Assembly (NCBI GenBank): GCA_012032575.1
Contig: JAAUSP010000240.1
Location: forward strand, 1 to 10,436
Reading direction: 5' to 3'
Source of the DNA: Anaerolineales bacterium
GTDB taxonomy: Bacteria > Chloroflexota > Anaerolineae > 4572-78 > J111
Length of the DNA: 10,436 nt
A model generated the notes under the pieces. It saw nothing but the letters and a program-made list of their open reading frames with translations, was not told the DNA's origin and did no database searches. Made by a program: the position numbers and the translations under genes. Positions 1-6,647 of the stretch are shown here, piece by piece; position 1 is the first letter of the stretch, and every line of letters starts with the position of its first letter.

Positions 1-60
1 GGTCACTCCTTTTTCTTGACCCCCATGAGATCAATGGATCGGAAGTTGTCCAGTTTCTCA

Positions 61-189
61 TTAAGCTCGTTTTTTCGCAAATTTATGTCGAGTATCAAAA
101 GTTAAAGTTATGCCCGTCTGGAGTATATTCACCCCACAGCCGGCCGGACAAACGCCACATAAACCGACCACCTCTTCCGGTTGGGCCAA
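61..189 (-). other. Possible gene fragment with a C-x2-C-x3-C iron-sulfur-like motif
   Basis: On the minus strand an open frame contains the residues GLCGVCPAGCGVNI, with cysteine codons at 159-157, 150-148 and 138-136. This spacing resembles the start of the [4Fe-4S] site at the N-terminus of molybdopterin oxidoreductases. The frame continues about 20 residues past the motif without resembling that family and stops at 63-61. The only usable start in the frame is a TTG at 189, with no ribosome binding site; the frame itself is open back to about 234. A second short open frame (98 to 3, about 31 residues, charged and helix-like) follows on the same strand. I read this as a decayed end of an oxidoreductase gene, or as chance. 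No function is claimed. Confidence 0.22.
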
Positions 190-289
190 ATCAACCGGTG
201 TAGCAGGAAAAAAAGTGGTTGAAATCGCCATCATGAAAAGCTTGCTCCAGTTTTTTTGGTATAGTTATCCTGTGGAAAAGAAATAATGG

Positions 290-298
290 TGGTATAAT
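290..298 (+). promoter_or_regulatory. Extended -10 promoter for the MttB-like gene
   Basis: A perfect TATAAT hexamer at 293-298 is preceded directly by TGG, giving the TGn extended -10 form. No good -35 hexamer lies 16-18 bases upstream, which is usual for extended -10 promoters. Transcription would begin near 305, leaving a leader of about 107 bases before the ATG at 412. The surrounding DNA is AT-rich compared with the genes. Confidence 0.45.
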
Positions 299-305
299 GC
301 AGATG

Positions 306-325
306 TGTTACTCCATACGATAACA
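306..325. promoter_or_regulatory. Inverted repeat TGTTA-N10-TAACA, candidate operator
   Basis: TGTTA at 306-310 and TAACA at 321-325 form an inverted repeat with a 10-base spacer, sitting at or just after the predicted transcription start. The arms are the same two half-sites that abut to form TGTTATAACA in front of the gntR gene at 8924-8933. The arms are short, so a chance match is quite possible. It is listed because both copies occupy the same place relative to their promoters. Confidence 0.22.
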
Positions 326-467
326 TAAAATTCAGCTTGCGTCAACAATTCGCTGAAATCATTGATATAAATTTTACACTTTGTTGAAATTATAGGAGGA
401 GATGTAAACCTATGAGACGCCAAAACCGAAGCCGCCAGCACATGACCACGGCGGCTCTCTGCCTGAT

Positions 468-1151
468 TTGCCTCACCTGCAGCCCAGGCTGACCATGCTC
501 GACCGGGAGGACTGCCTGCGTCTGCACCGCGCCTCGTGCGAAATTTTGCGGCGGACAGGTGTCAAAGTTTACAGTCCGGCAGGCCGGGAGCTTTTGCGCC
601 AGGCCGGAGCGATGGTGGAGGGTGAACTGGTCAAAATTCCCCCTTCGCTGGTGGAGGCGGCCCTGGCCTCTGCGCCCAACAGCTTTAACCTTTACTATCG
701 CGGCAGCGACCAGGCCGCCGTAAAGCTGGACGGTCAACATGTCTACTTTGGTCCCGGCTCCGATACCCTGCGCTACCTTGATCCCCGCAGCGGCAGCCGG
801 AGGGATTACAAATTAGCCGATATTGCCGACTGCATGCGGCTGTGTGATGGGCTGCCCGAAATCGGTTTTGTCATGTCCGTAGGGATTCCGCGCGATGTGC
901 CGACCGAGCGCTACTTTCTGTACCAATTTGCCGAGATGCTGCGCCATACCACCAAGCCCATTGTGTTTGTCTGTGATGGGGCCGCTGATATTGAGGCCAT
1001 TACAGCGATGGCTGCGGCTGCCGCAGGTGGTATGGACAGGCTGTCGCAATACCCTAACTTGCTGCTCTATTCCGAGCCGACAACTCCGCTGCAACATTCG
1101 CTGGAAGCAACCGACAAGCTGCTTTTTGCGCCCAGCACACTATCCCGGTAA
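468..1151 (+). CDS. Open N-terminal part of the MttB-like gene
   Basis: This is the first long uninterrupted frame of the broken methyltransferase, about 227 codons. Its TTG at 468 is not the real start; the frame is open back to 408, after a TAA at 405. It carries the N-terminal barrel segment, including the conserved-looking stretches YFGPGSDTLRYLDPRSG and LLYSEPTTPLQHS. The last nine residues before the TAA (FAPSTLSR and stop) are out of frame; with one extra G or C after 1130 the reading continues as FAAQHTIPVTHSP. Confidence 0.7.
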   Translation: MPHLQPRLTMLDREDCLRLHRASCEILRRTGVKVYSPAGRELLRQAGAMVEGELVKIPPSLVEAALASAPNSFNLYYRGSDQAAVKLDGQHVYFGPGSDTLRYLDPRSGSRRDYKLADIADCMRLCDGLPEIGFVMSVGIPRDVPTERYFLYQFAEMLRHTTKPIVFVCDGAADIEAITAMAAAAAGGMDRLSQYPNLLLYSEPTTPLQHSLEATDKLLFAPSTLSR

Positions 1152-1168
1152 CGCACTCGCCCGCACCG

Positions 1169-1810
1169 ATGATGGGGGGTACCGCGCCGGTCAGCATAGC
1201 CGGGGCTGTTACCCTGGGCAACGCCGAGATGCTGAGCGGACTGGTCATGCACCAGCTCCAGCGGCCCGGCGCACCGTTTCTGTATGGCCATGGGGTCCAT
1301 CATCTGGATATGAAGGAGATGATCAGCGTGTATGGTGCGCCGGAGTTTCAACTGGCCCGCGTTTTGGCCGCCGAGATGGGCCGCTTTTATAATTTGCCGG
1401 TGTGGGGGTACACCGGTCACAGCGACAGCAAGGTGGTAGACGGCCAGGCCGCCGCCGACGCCCAGTTTTCGGCGCTGGTGGCCCTGCTGGTCAAAACCAA
1501 TCTCAACCACGATGTCGGCTACCTGGAAAGCGGGCTAACCAATTCGCCGGAGATGATGGTCATGACCAATGAGATTATCTCGCAGAGTCGTCGTTTTGTG
1601 GCCGGGGTCCGGCTGGACGACGAAGCCCTGGCTGTGGCGGCCGTCCATGAGGTGGGGCCGGGCGGGGAGTTTATGAGCCATCCCCATACCCTGGCCCACT
1701 GGCGCGAATTATGGCTGCCCCAGGTTTTTGACCGGCAGCGCCTGGAATCCTGGCAGGAGCGCGGCGGCAAAGATGTCAACGCTCGCCTGCGCGACCTGGC
1801 CATCAGCTGA
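1169..1810 (+). CDS. Open C-terminal part of the MttB-like gene
   Basis: This frame of about 213 codons continues the methyltransferase. It includes MMGGTAPVSIAGAVTLGNAE, YGHGVHHLDMKEM, GHSDSKVVDGQAAADAQ and NHDVGYLESGLTNSPEM, all characteristic of the MttB superfamily. Codons upstream of the ATG at 1169 read VTHSPAP in the same frame, so that ATG is internal and not a start. The TGA at 1808 comes 24 codons early; the family-like tail of about 24 residues ending AAILKG lies one frame back and ends at 1881. Confidence 0.7.
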   Translation: MMGGTAPVSIAGAVTLGNAEMLSGLVMHQLQRPGAPFLYGHGVHHLDMKEMISVYGAPEFQLARVLAAEMGRFYNLPVWGYTGHSDSKVVDGQAAADAQFSALVALLVKTNLNHDVGYLESGLTNSPEMMVMTNEIISQSRRFVAGVRLDDEALAVAAVHEVGPGGEFMSHPHTLAHWRELWLPQVFDRQRLESWQERGGKDVNARLRDLAIS

Positions 1811-1883
1811 TGGAGGAACATCAGGCTGAGCCGCTGACAGACGCGGTGGAGCGGGAATTGGCGGCGATTCTGAAAGGTTAAAT

Positions 1884-2084
1884 TCAACCCTCAAACAATA
1901 CCCGCTGAATCTGCGCCGTAACTGCCTGGGGATCAGGAGCCTGCCAAACCCTCCGCCCGATGGCAACTCCGGCTGCCCCGGCGGCGATGGCGTCGTGGGC
2001 CAGGGTGGTGGTGGAGCTGTCATCTTCGCGTCTTCGCCGCTTCGCTTCATTTTCGTCGTAGAATAATTTGATCGGCTCGTTCTG
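1884..2084 (-). pseudogene. C-terminal remnant of a DeoC/LacD-type class I aldolase
   Basis: A minus-strand frame without a start codon encodes about 66 residues. The last 44 or so match the end of the DeoC/LacD aldolase family: STTTLAHDAIAAGAAGVAIG followed by RRVWQAPDPQAV and a short helix ending in FEG. GAAGVAIGR-x-VWQ is the phosphate-binding end of the barrel in this family. The upstream part reads KRRRRE and comes from a GCGAAGACGCGAAGA-type repeat, not from the enzyme. The real gene would need about 600 more bases at its 5' end, yet the xylulokinase-like gene stops only nine bases beyond this frame. The aldolase therefore lost its catalytic part, probably by deletion at the repeat. It would have been the last gene of the leftward cluster. 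Confidence 0.65.
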
Positions 2085-2092
2085 CTACCCTG

Positions 2093-3565
2093 CTATTTGA
2101 GTGACTCTGCCGCAAAATCGGCCAGTCGGCGATAGCGGTGATAAATGGGTTCGTACACAGCGGCCAAATCGGGGCACGGTTCGAGGCGTTGGGGCGGGTC
2201 AAAGGTGCGCTGAAGCGCCGCGTCAAATGATGTCGCCCGGTCGAGGGCTGTGGTGCAGTAGGCATACACCGGCCGGGTAACAGTTTCCTGGCCGGCGTAG
2301 AGCAAAACCGGGCGCTGGCAGACATCAGCGATAATTTGCGGCCAGCCGGAGACGGTGACACCGCCGCCGGCCAGGGCCAATTCGTGGATAGGCGCGCCGA
2401 CCTCTTCGGCGATTTCCAGCAGATGGCGCAGACTGTAGGCCACGCCTTCCAGAACGGCGCGAGCCATGTGGCCTTTTTGATGGGTCAGGGTTAGCCCGTA
2501 AAAACTGCCGCGCAGGGCGTCGTTCCAATAGGGGCAGCGTTCTCCGGCCAGATAGGGTAAAAAGAACAGTCCGGCTGCCCCCGGCGGCGTGGCCGCCACC
2601 GCTGCCAGCATCGTTTCCAGCGGCGTGTCAGGCCCGTAGAGTGTCTGCCAGGCCCAGGTGAGGGCGGCCCCGCTGGTAGACAGCACCCCATTCAACAGGC
2701 GCTGCGGTAACAAAGGATAGATATACAGGCGCTGGCAGGCGACATTCACCGGCTGGTCAGCGGCCAGCAGCGATGAAAGCATACCCGAACTGCCCAGCGA
2801 ACAGGCCAGCCGGCCCTGTTGAGGCGGTGCGCCGCCCAGCAGGGCAATCACATCCCCTGCGCCCACAATCACCTTGACCACTGGAGACAGGCCCAGTCTG
2901 GCCGCCACCTCTGGCCGCAGCGAGCCGGCCTCGTCGGTGGGGGCGTGGATGGGTGGCAACACGGCGGGGTCGAGCTTGACCAAAGCCAGACGATCCACCG
3001 CCCAATCGCGCCGCTCCATATCCAGCAAAGCTGCGCCGCCGGCCTCGGTCAGGTCGGTCATAAATTGGCCGGTGAGCCGGTAGCGCAGGTAATCTTTAGG
3101 CCAGAGCAGCGTCCGGGTGCGGGCCAGTACTTCCGGCTGGTGACGGGCCAGCCAGAGCAGTTTGGGCAGGGTATAGGTCGAGTTAAGCTGCGACGGCGGC
3201 AGCTTCAAAGTTTCCCTCAGTTCGGCGGTTTCGTCAACGGCGCGCCGGTCTAGCCAGAGAATGGTTGGGGCCAGGGGCTGGCCGGCCCCGTCGAGCAGCA
3301 CCGCCGTGTGCATTTGTCCGGTCAAGCCCAACCCGCGCACCTGCTGCAAATCGAAACCAGCGGCCTGTATATCGGCCAGCGCCTCGACCAGGGCATCCCA
3401 CCAGGCCGTAGGGTCGGCCTCGGCCCGGCCGGGCTGTGGTGTTTGATAGTGATAACGCCGGGTGGCAATGGTTAAAACGGACCCATCAGCGGCATAAAGC
3501 ACCGCCTTAAGGGCCGAGGTACCGGCGTCTATGGCCAGGATGTGGGGGAGAGTGTCACGTATCAC
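2093..3565 (-). CDS. xylB: FGGY-family carbohydrate kinase, xylulokinase-like
   Basis: This 490-residue protein has the two-domain FGGY sugar-kinase layout and the family's usual length. The first phosphate-binding motif DAGTSALK is at residues 13-20, and the xylulokinase-type GQMH motif is at 83-86, followed by LWLDRRA near 103-109. GAGD ends at Asp238, the position of the catalytic base. The second domain carries CSLGSSG, FFLPYLAGERCPYW and LALAGGGVTVSGWPQ, the ATP site. It would phosphorylate a ketopentose, probably D-xylulose, or a related ketose in the cytoplasm. The dehydrogenase gene just upstream fits a polyol-to-ketose-to-phosphate route. The start is a GTG at 3565 inside a tandem heptamer repeat, with an in-frame TGA two codons upstream and no clear ribosome binding site. 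The precise sugar cannot be read from sequence. Confidence 0.88.
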   Translation of the reverse strand: MIRDTLPHILAIDAGTSALKAVLYAADGSVLTIATRRYHYQTPQPGRAEADPTAWWDALVEALADIQAAGFDLQQVRGLGLTGQMHTAVLLDGAGQPLAPTILWLDRRAVDETAELRETLKLPPSQLNSTYTLPKLLWLARHQPEVLARTRTLLWPKDYLRYRLTGQFMTDLTEAGGAALLDMERRDWAVDRLALVKLDPAVLPPIHAPTDEAGSLRPEVAARLGLSPVVKVIVGAGDVIALLGGAPPQQGRLACSLGSSGMLSSLLAADQPVNVACQRLYIYPLLPQRLLNGVLSTSGAALTWAWQTLYGPDTPLETMLAAVAATPPGAAGLFFLPYLAGERCPYWNDALRGSFYGLTLTHQKGHMARAVLEGVAYSLRHLLEIAEEVGAPIHELALAGGGVTVSGWPQIIADVCQRPVLLYAGQETVTRPVYAYCTTALDRATSFDAALQRTFDPPQRLEPCPDLAAVYEPIYHRYRRLADFAAESLK

Positions 3566-3581
3566 GTATCACGTATCACGT
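3554..3581. repeat. Tandem heptamer repeat (ATCACGT)
   Basis: Three perfect ATCACGT units (3561-3567, 3568-3574, 3575-3581) follow a near copy GTCACGT at 3554-3560. The array covers the predicted GTG start of the xylulokinase-like gene. Because the unit is seven bases, gaining or losing a unit would change which start codons are in frame. Confidence 0.85.
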
Positions 3582-3601
3582 TTCAGGCCCATAACCTGAA
3601 A
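3581..3601. repeat. Intergenic hairpin between dehydrogenase and xylulokinase genes
   Basis: TTTCAGG at 3581-3587 pairs with CCTGAAA at 3595-3601 across a seven-base loop. It fills most of the 46-base gap between the dehydrogenase stop and the kinase start. The DNA beyond it (AACCTGAAACC, AACCTGCAACG) is also locally repetitive. There is no T run on the transcribed strand, so a terminator is not supported. Confidence 0.5.
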
Positions 3602-3611
3602 CCTTCAACTT

Positions 3612-4667
3612 TTAACCTGCAACGTTTTTCGCTGCTTCGCCGTTGACTTCCATCATAATCTTTAGCCCTTCGGCATTTTTAACCATTTCCAGGCCGCGCC
3701 CCAACTCTTCCAGCGGCAGCAAATGGCTGACCAGGCTGACGGTGTCAACCTGACCGTTTTGGATGAAATCGAGGGCACGCTGCATATTGACCGGCGTGCT
3801 GTCGGAAGAGCCGGTCAGGATAAACTCGCCGTAATGGATCAGGTTGGGGTCAATCCGCAGTTCATCGCGGGGATAGATGCCGGCAAAGATATTGAGCCGA
3901 CCTCCCGGAGCCAGCATGGGCAGCGTTTGTTCGACCAGCCGGGCCGACCCTACGGCAATAACGGCGGCATCCGCGCCCCAGCCGTCGGTAATGTCTTTGA
4001 CAAACGCGCCCAGGTCGGTTTCCTGGGGATTGACCGTCCAATCAGCGCCCAGGGCTTTGGCTTTTTCCAGCCGGGCCGGCAGCAAATCGGCGGCGATGAC
4101 CTGCGCCCCGTGAGCCTGGGCCACCTGCATGTGCATCAAGCCAATCGGCCCCAGCCCGACCACCAGCTCGACTTCGCTGGGCTGCAGGCGTAACAGGTCT
4201 TGCCCGCGTACCACACAGGCCAGCGGCTCCATAAAGGCGGCGGATTGCATGTCGGTTTCGGGGCGCAGCGGGTAGATATTTTGCTGCGGCAGCACGGTGT
4301 AATCACCGTAGCCGCCGCTAAACTGCTGGTAAGTGGGCCGGCGGCACAGGTTGGGGCGGCCGCGGCGGCAGGCCAGGCACGAGCCGCATTTGACAATATA
4401 ATCGGCCACCACTGGCTGGCCCACGCTCAAATGTTTGACTTTGGAGCCAACGGCGGCCACGTAGCCGGAGGTTTCGTGGCCCAACACGCGTGGAAAAAGC
4501 ACCGAGGACGCCTTGCCCGAAAAGGCCCGCACATCCCAGGGACAGATACCGGTATAGGCAATTTTTATCAGAACTTCATTATCGTTGGGTTCAAAAATGG
4601 GCCGTTCGCGTACTTCCAACTGGCCCGGTTGTTCGCACCACATCTGGCGCATGGTTTGGGAGGACAT
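3612..4667 (-). CDS. Zinc-dependent medium-chain dehydrogenase (sorbitol/threonine dehydrogenase type)
   Basis: This is a cytoplasmic MDR-superfamily oxidoreductase of 351 residues, the usual length. Counting from ATG 4667, the catalytic zinc ligands are Cys42 (GICPWD), His64-Glu65 (GHE) and probably Glu147 (FMEPL). The four structural-zinc cysteines are 94, 97, 100 and 108. The Rossmann motif GLGPIG is at 171-176, and Asp194 at the end of the second strand favours NAD over NADP. ATG 4667 is preferred over the GTG at 4676 because AAGG at 4676-4679 is well placed for it. Between sugar permeases and a xylulokinase-like kinase, its likely role is oxidation of a polyol such as xylitol, arabitol or sorbitol, or of a sugar hydroxyl. 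Substrate assignment is inference. Confidence 0.88.
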   Translation of the reverse strand: MSSQTMRQMWCEQPGQLEVRERPIFEPNDNEVLIKIAYTGICPWDVRAFSGKASSVLFPRVLGHETSGYVAAVGSKVKHLSVGQPVVADYIVKCGSCLACRRGRPNLCRRPTYQQFSGGYGDYTVLPQQNIYPLRPETDMQSAAFMEPLACVVRGQDLLRLQPSEVELVVGLGPIGLMHMQVAQAHGAQVIAADLLPARLEKAKALGADWTVNPQETDLGAFVKDITDGWGADAAVIAVGSARLVEQTLPMLAPGGRLNIFAGIYPRDELRIDPNLIHYGEFILTGSSDSTPVNMQRALDFIQNGQVDTVSLVSHLLPLEELGRGLEMVKNAEGLKIMMEVNGEAAKNVAG

Positions 4668-4693
4668 AACTTTCACCTTGTCTGAGTATATTT

Positions 4694-4760
4694 GACCGGA
4701 GACCGGGGCGGGAGACCGGGCTCATTTTTCCGGTCTCCGTCTCCCGTCCCCGGTCTTTTT
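4694..4760. repeat. GGAGACCGG-type inverted repeat between permease and dehydrogenase genes
   Basis: GGAGACCGG at 4711-4719 pairs exactly with CCGGTCTCC at 4730-4738 over a ten-base loop. An outer pair GACCGG (4694-4699) and CCGGTC (4750-4755) extends the structure. The T run (4756-4760) lies on the plus-strand side, while the neighbouring genes are read from the minus strand. It therefore looks like an intergenic repeat element, not a terminator for this operon, although it could reduce readthrough from permease into dehydrogenase. Confidence 0.6.
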
Positions 4761-4762
4761 AT

Positions 4763-5586
4763 TTATTTCGCTGCGCCCATCGTTAGCCCCTGCACAAAGT
4801 AGCGGTTGAGAAAAGTCGAAATAAACAGCGCCGGGATCATGGCGAAAATGCACATCACGGCCATGCGACCCCAACTGATTTCAACCGCGCTGAAGGTGGA
4901 CAGAATGCCCAGCGGCATCGTTTTGGTAGCCGGAGAGGTGAGCATAAGCGCAAACAAAAAGTCATTCCATGAGAAAATAATGCAGTAGAGAGCCGAGGCG
5001 ATGATGCCGGGAATGGACAGCGGCAGGGCGATTCTAAAAAAAGCCTGGAGATGCGAGGCCCCATCCACCAGAGCAGCCTCTTCCATCTCCTGGGGAACAT
5101 CTTTAAAGTAACTGCGCATCATCCAGACCACAAATGAAGCATCAAAGGCCGTATCGAGCAGGATGACCGCGACATAAGTACCCAGCAGCCGCAAGTCGCG
5201 CATGAGCAGATAAAAAGGGATGAGCATGGCAATGGGCGGGATCATCAGCAGCAGCAAAAAAAAGTAGGAAGAGCTGTTGATGAGCCGAGTCTTGCTGCGG
5301 GCAATGGCGTACCCGGCCGGCACGCCCAACACCAGCGATAACATCGTCGCCCCGGCAGAAATGATAATGCTGTTGCCCAAAAAGAGGGTAATCTGCGAGT
5401 TTTGCCAGACTTCCTGAAAGTTTTTAAGGGTGAATTCAAAAAAATCCATTTGGGCGGGATGGCAAAGGCTTCCCGCCCAAATTTAAAGGCGGTGGTAAAC
5501 AGCCAGAATAAAGGCAGCATAAAGAATAACATGACCAGGATAATGGCTATATTTTGGGCTGTTTTTTCAAATGCCGATGTTTTCAT
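4763..5586 (-). CDS. ABC sugar transporter permease, MalG type, with one frame disruption
   Basis: This is an inner-membrane permease of the carbohydrate-uptake type 1 family, the second of the pair. The ATG at 5586 follows AAAGG and lies one base after the first permease's stop. The first frame encodes an N-terminal membrane helix and AFAIPPKWIF, then goes out of frame at a T7 run (A7 at 5438-5444 on the plus strand). One more T would give KWIFFEFTLKNFQEVW and join it to the long frame ending at 4763. The joined product has about 274 residues, the family norm. It has several membrane segments and the EAA loop EEAALVDGASHLQAFFRIAL near residue 170, which contacts the ATPase. The U UUU UUG reading at the break matches the pattern of a -1 slippery site. 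A sequencing miscount of the run is the simpler explanation. The uninterrupted piece is 5449-4763. Confidence 0.85.
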
Positions 5587-5587
5587 C

Positions 5588-6529
5588 TCAAAGCCTTTGC
5601 CGTTCCAAAACCCGGATGTAAAAAATGGATAAAATTGCCACCACGATTAGCAGGATGTTGGCCAGGGCCGCCGCATAGCCCATATCAAAAAAAGTCATCC
5701 CGACCGTAAAAATATGAAAATTTAACACGGTGGTGGCGCTGCCCGGCCCGCCCCCGGTGGTAGCATAAATGACATCAAAGACCTTGAAGGATTGCATGGT
5801 TCGCAGCAGCAGGCCGACGAGCAGCGTGGGCTTGAGCAGCGGCAAAGTAATATACCAGAAATTTTGCCAGCGGTTGGCCCCATCCACCAGGGCCGCTTCG
5901 TAGGGTTCGCGGGGCAGGCTTTTTAGCCCGGCCAGAAAAATGACCATCAACAGCGGACTCCACTGCCACAAATCCACCAGAATGACGGCCGGCATGGCCC
6001 AACTGATTTCGCCCAGCGGCCCCCGGCCCATGTCCAGCCCCAATTGCTTAAAATAATAGGGAATGACCCCAAAATCCACGTTGTAGAGCGATTTCCAGAC
6101 CAGCCCCACCACCAGCGGCGGGATAGCCATCGGCAGGAGCAGAAAGGAGCGGACGGCCTGCATGAGCTTGGTTTCGGCGGAGAGCAGCAGAGCCAGCCCC
6201 AGCCCCACCACAATCTCGCTGATAACGGTCCCGGCGACAAAGATCAGCGTGGTACTGAGCGCCCCCAAAACCTGTTTATCCTGAATAGCATTGACGTAAT
6301 TGCCAAACCACAAAAAGGTTTTGACCTGGTTAGGGTCGGTCAAACGATACTTGAAAAAGCTGATAAAAAATGAAAACAGCAGGGGATAAATAGAAATAGC
6401 CAGGACAAAGATTAGCAGCGGGGCCAGCAATGCCAGGTAGTGCGGCTCAAACCGGGCCAGGTATCGTCGCAGGCCAGGAGCAGCCGTTTTGGTTGGGACA
6501 GCCTTGGGACTTTCGGATAGCCAAGTCAC
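5588..6529 (-). CDS. ABC sugar transporter permease, MalF type
   Basis: This intact 313-residue inner-membrane protein is the first permease of the pair. A cytoplasmic N-terminus of about 30 residues is followed by a strong hydrophobic segment near 31-56 and further helices. The EAA loop EAALVDGANRWQNFWYITLP spans residues 211-230, and the C-terminus is basic. The start is GTG at 6529 with AGGA about nine bases upstream; a nearby ATG meets an immediate TAG. It would form a heterodimeric channel with the second permease and accept substrate from the lipoprotein encoded upstream. No ATP-binding subunit is encoded in the window. In this transporter family a shared ATPase elsewhere in the genome is common. 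Confidence 0.9.
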   Translation of the reverse strand: MTWLSESPKAVPTKTAAPGLRRYLARFEPHYLALLAPLLIFVLAISIYPLLFSFFISFFKYRLTDPNQVKTFLWFGNYVNAIQDKQVLGALSTTLIFVAGTVISEIVVGLGLALLLSAETKLMQAVRSFLLLPMAIPPLVVGLVWKSLYNVDFGVIPYYFKQLGLDMGRGPLGEISWAMPAVILVDLWQWSPLLMVIFLAGLKSLPREPYEAALVDGANRWQNFWYITLPLLKPTLLVGLLLRTMQSFKVFDVIYATTGGGPGSATTVLNFHIFTVGMTFFDMGYAAALANILLIVVAILSIFYIRVLERQRL

Positions 6530-6557
6530 TATAGAAATCCTAAACGTTCATAGTCAC

Positions 6558-6589
6558 CTCTCACACAAAGTGTGGGAACGAGGTGAGAG
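6558..6589. repeat. Hairpin between the binding-protein and permease genes
   Basis: CTCTCAC at 6558-6564 pairs with GTGAGAG at 6583-6589. An alternative small inner stem joins CACA (6564-6567) to TGTG (6571-6574). It lies in the 118-base gap between the binding-protein stop and the permease start. Structures in this place often protect the 3' end of the abundant binding-protein message. That role is an inference here. Confidence 0.45.
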
Positions 6590-6647
6590 TTTAGCTAATG
6601 GGTGATCCGTAAGAATTTTCCCACCGGAGAATCATCACGCATCATCA

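Larger units (their letters stand above)
412..1881 (+). pseudogene. Trimethylamine methyltransferase (MttB/COG5598) family protein, broken by three frame changes
   Basis: MttB-superfamily proteins move a methyl group from a methylated amine (trimethylamine, glycine betaine, carnitine, proline betaine) to a cytoplasmic corrinoid protein. Joined across its breaks, this gene encodes about 490 residues, the usual family length. An AGGAGG at 394-399 precedes ATG 412, which gives the basic start MRRQNRSR typical of the family. The frame then moves back one base before about 453 (the first frame stops at 490), again near 1131 (stop at 1149) and near 1806 (stop at 1808), before the natural TAA at 1879. 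Adding one base at each site restores family sequence: GGSLPDLPHLQPRL, then FAAQHTIPVTHSPAPMMGG, then ISLMEEHQAEPL. None of the early stops is TAG, so this is a non-pyrrolysine member and the breaks are not amber readthrough. No corrinoid-protein gene is adjacent, so the substrate is unknown. The breaks may be real decay or sequencing error. Confidence 0.85.

Noticed and set aside
299..411. Cobalamin riboswitch in the leader of the corrinoid-linked MttB gene
   Set aside because: The leader of about 107 bases is AT-rich, too short, and shows no recognisable B12-box-like sequence or multi-stem structure.
895..1392. Long plus-strand open frame of 165 codons overlapping the MttB-like gene
   Set aside because: Its translation is rich in Arg, Cys and Pro without domain character, while the overlapping frames carry clear MttB motifs. 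It is a shadow.
490..1810. Pyrrolysine (amber) readthrough in the MttB-like gene
   Set aside because: The early stops are TGA, TAA and TGA, and in every case the family sequence continues in a different frame, not the same frame after the stop.
3554..3581. Possible CRISPR or attachment-site repeat
   Set aside because: Units are seven bases and directly adjacent with no spacers, and no cas, integrase or transposase gene is present.
4694..4765. Rho-independent terminator
   Set aside because: The T run follows the stem only on the plus strand, where no gene ends. On the transcribed minus strand the stem is not followed by T residues.
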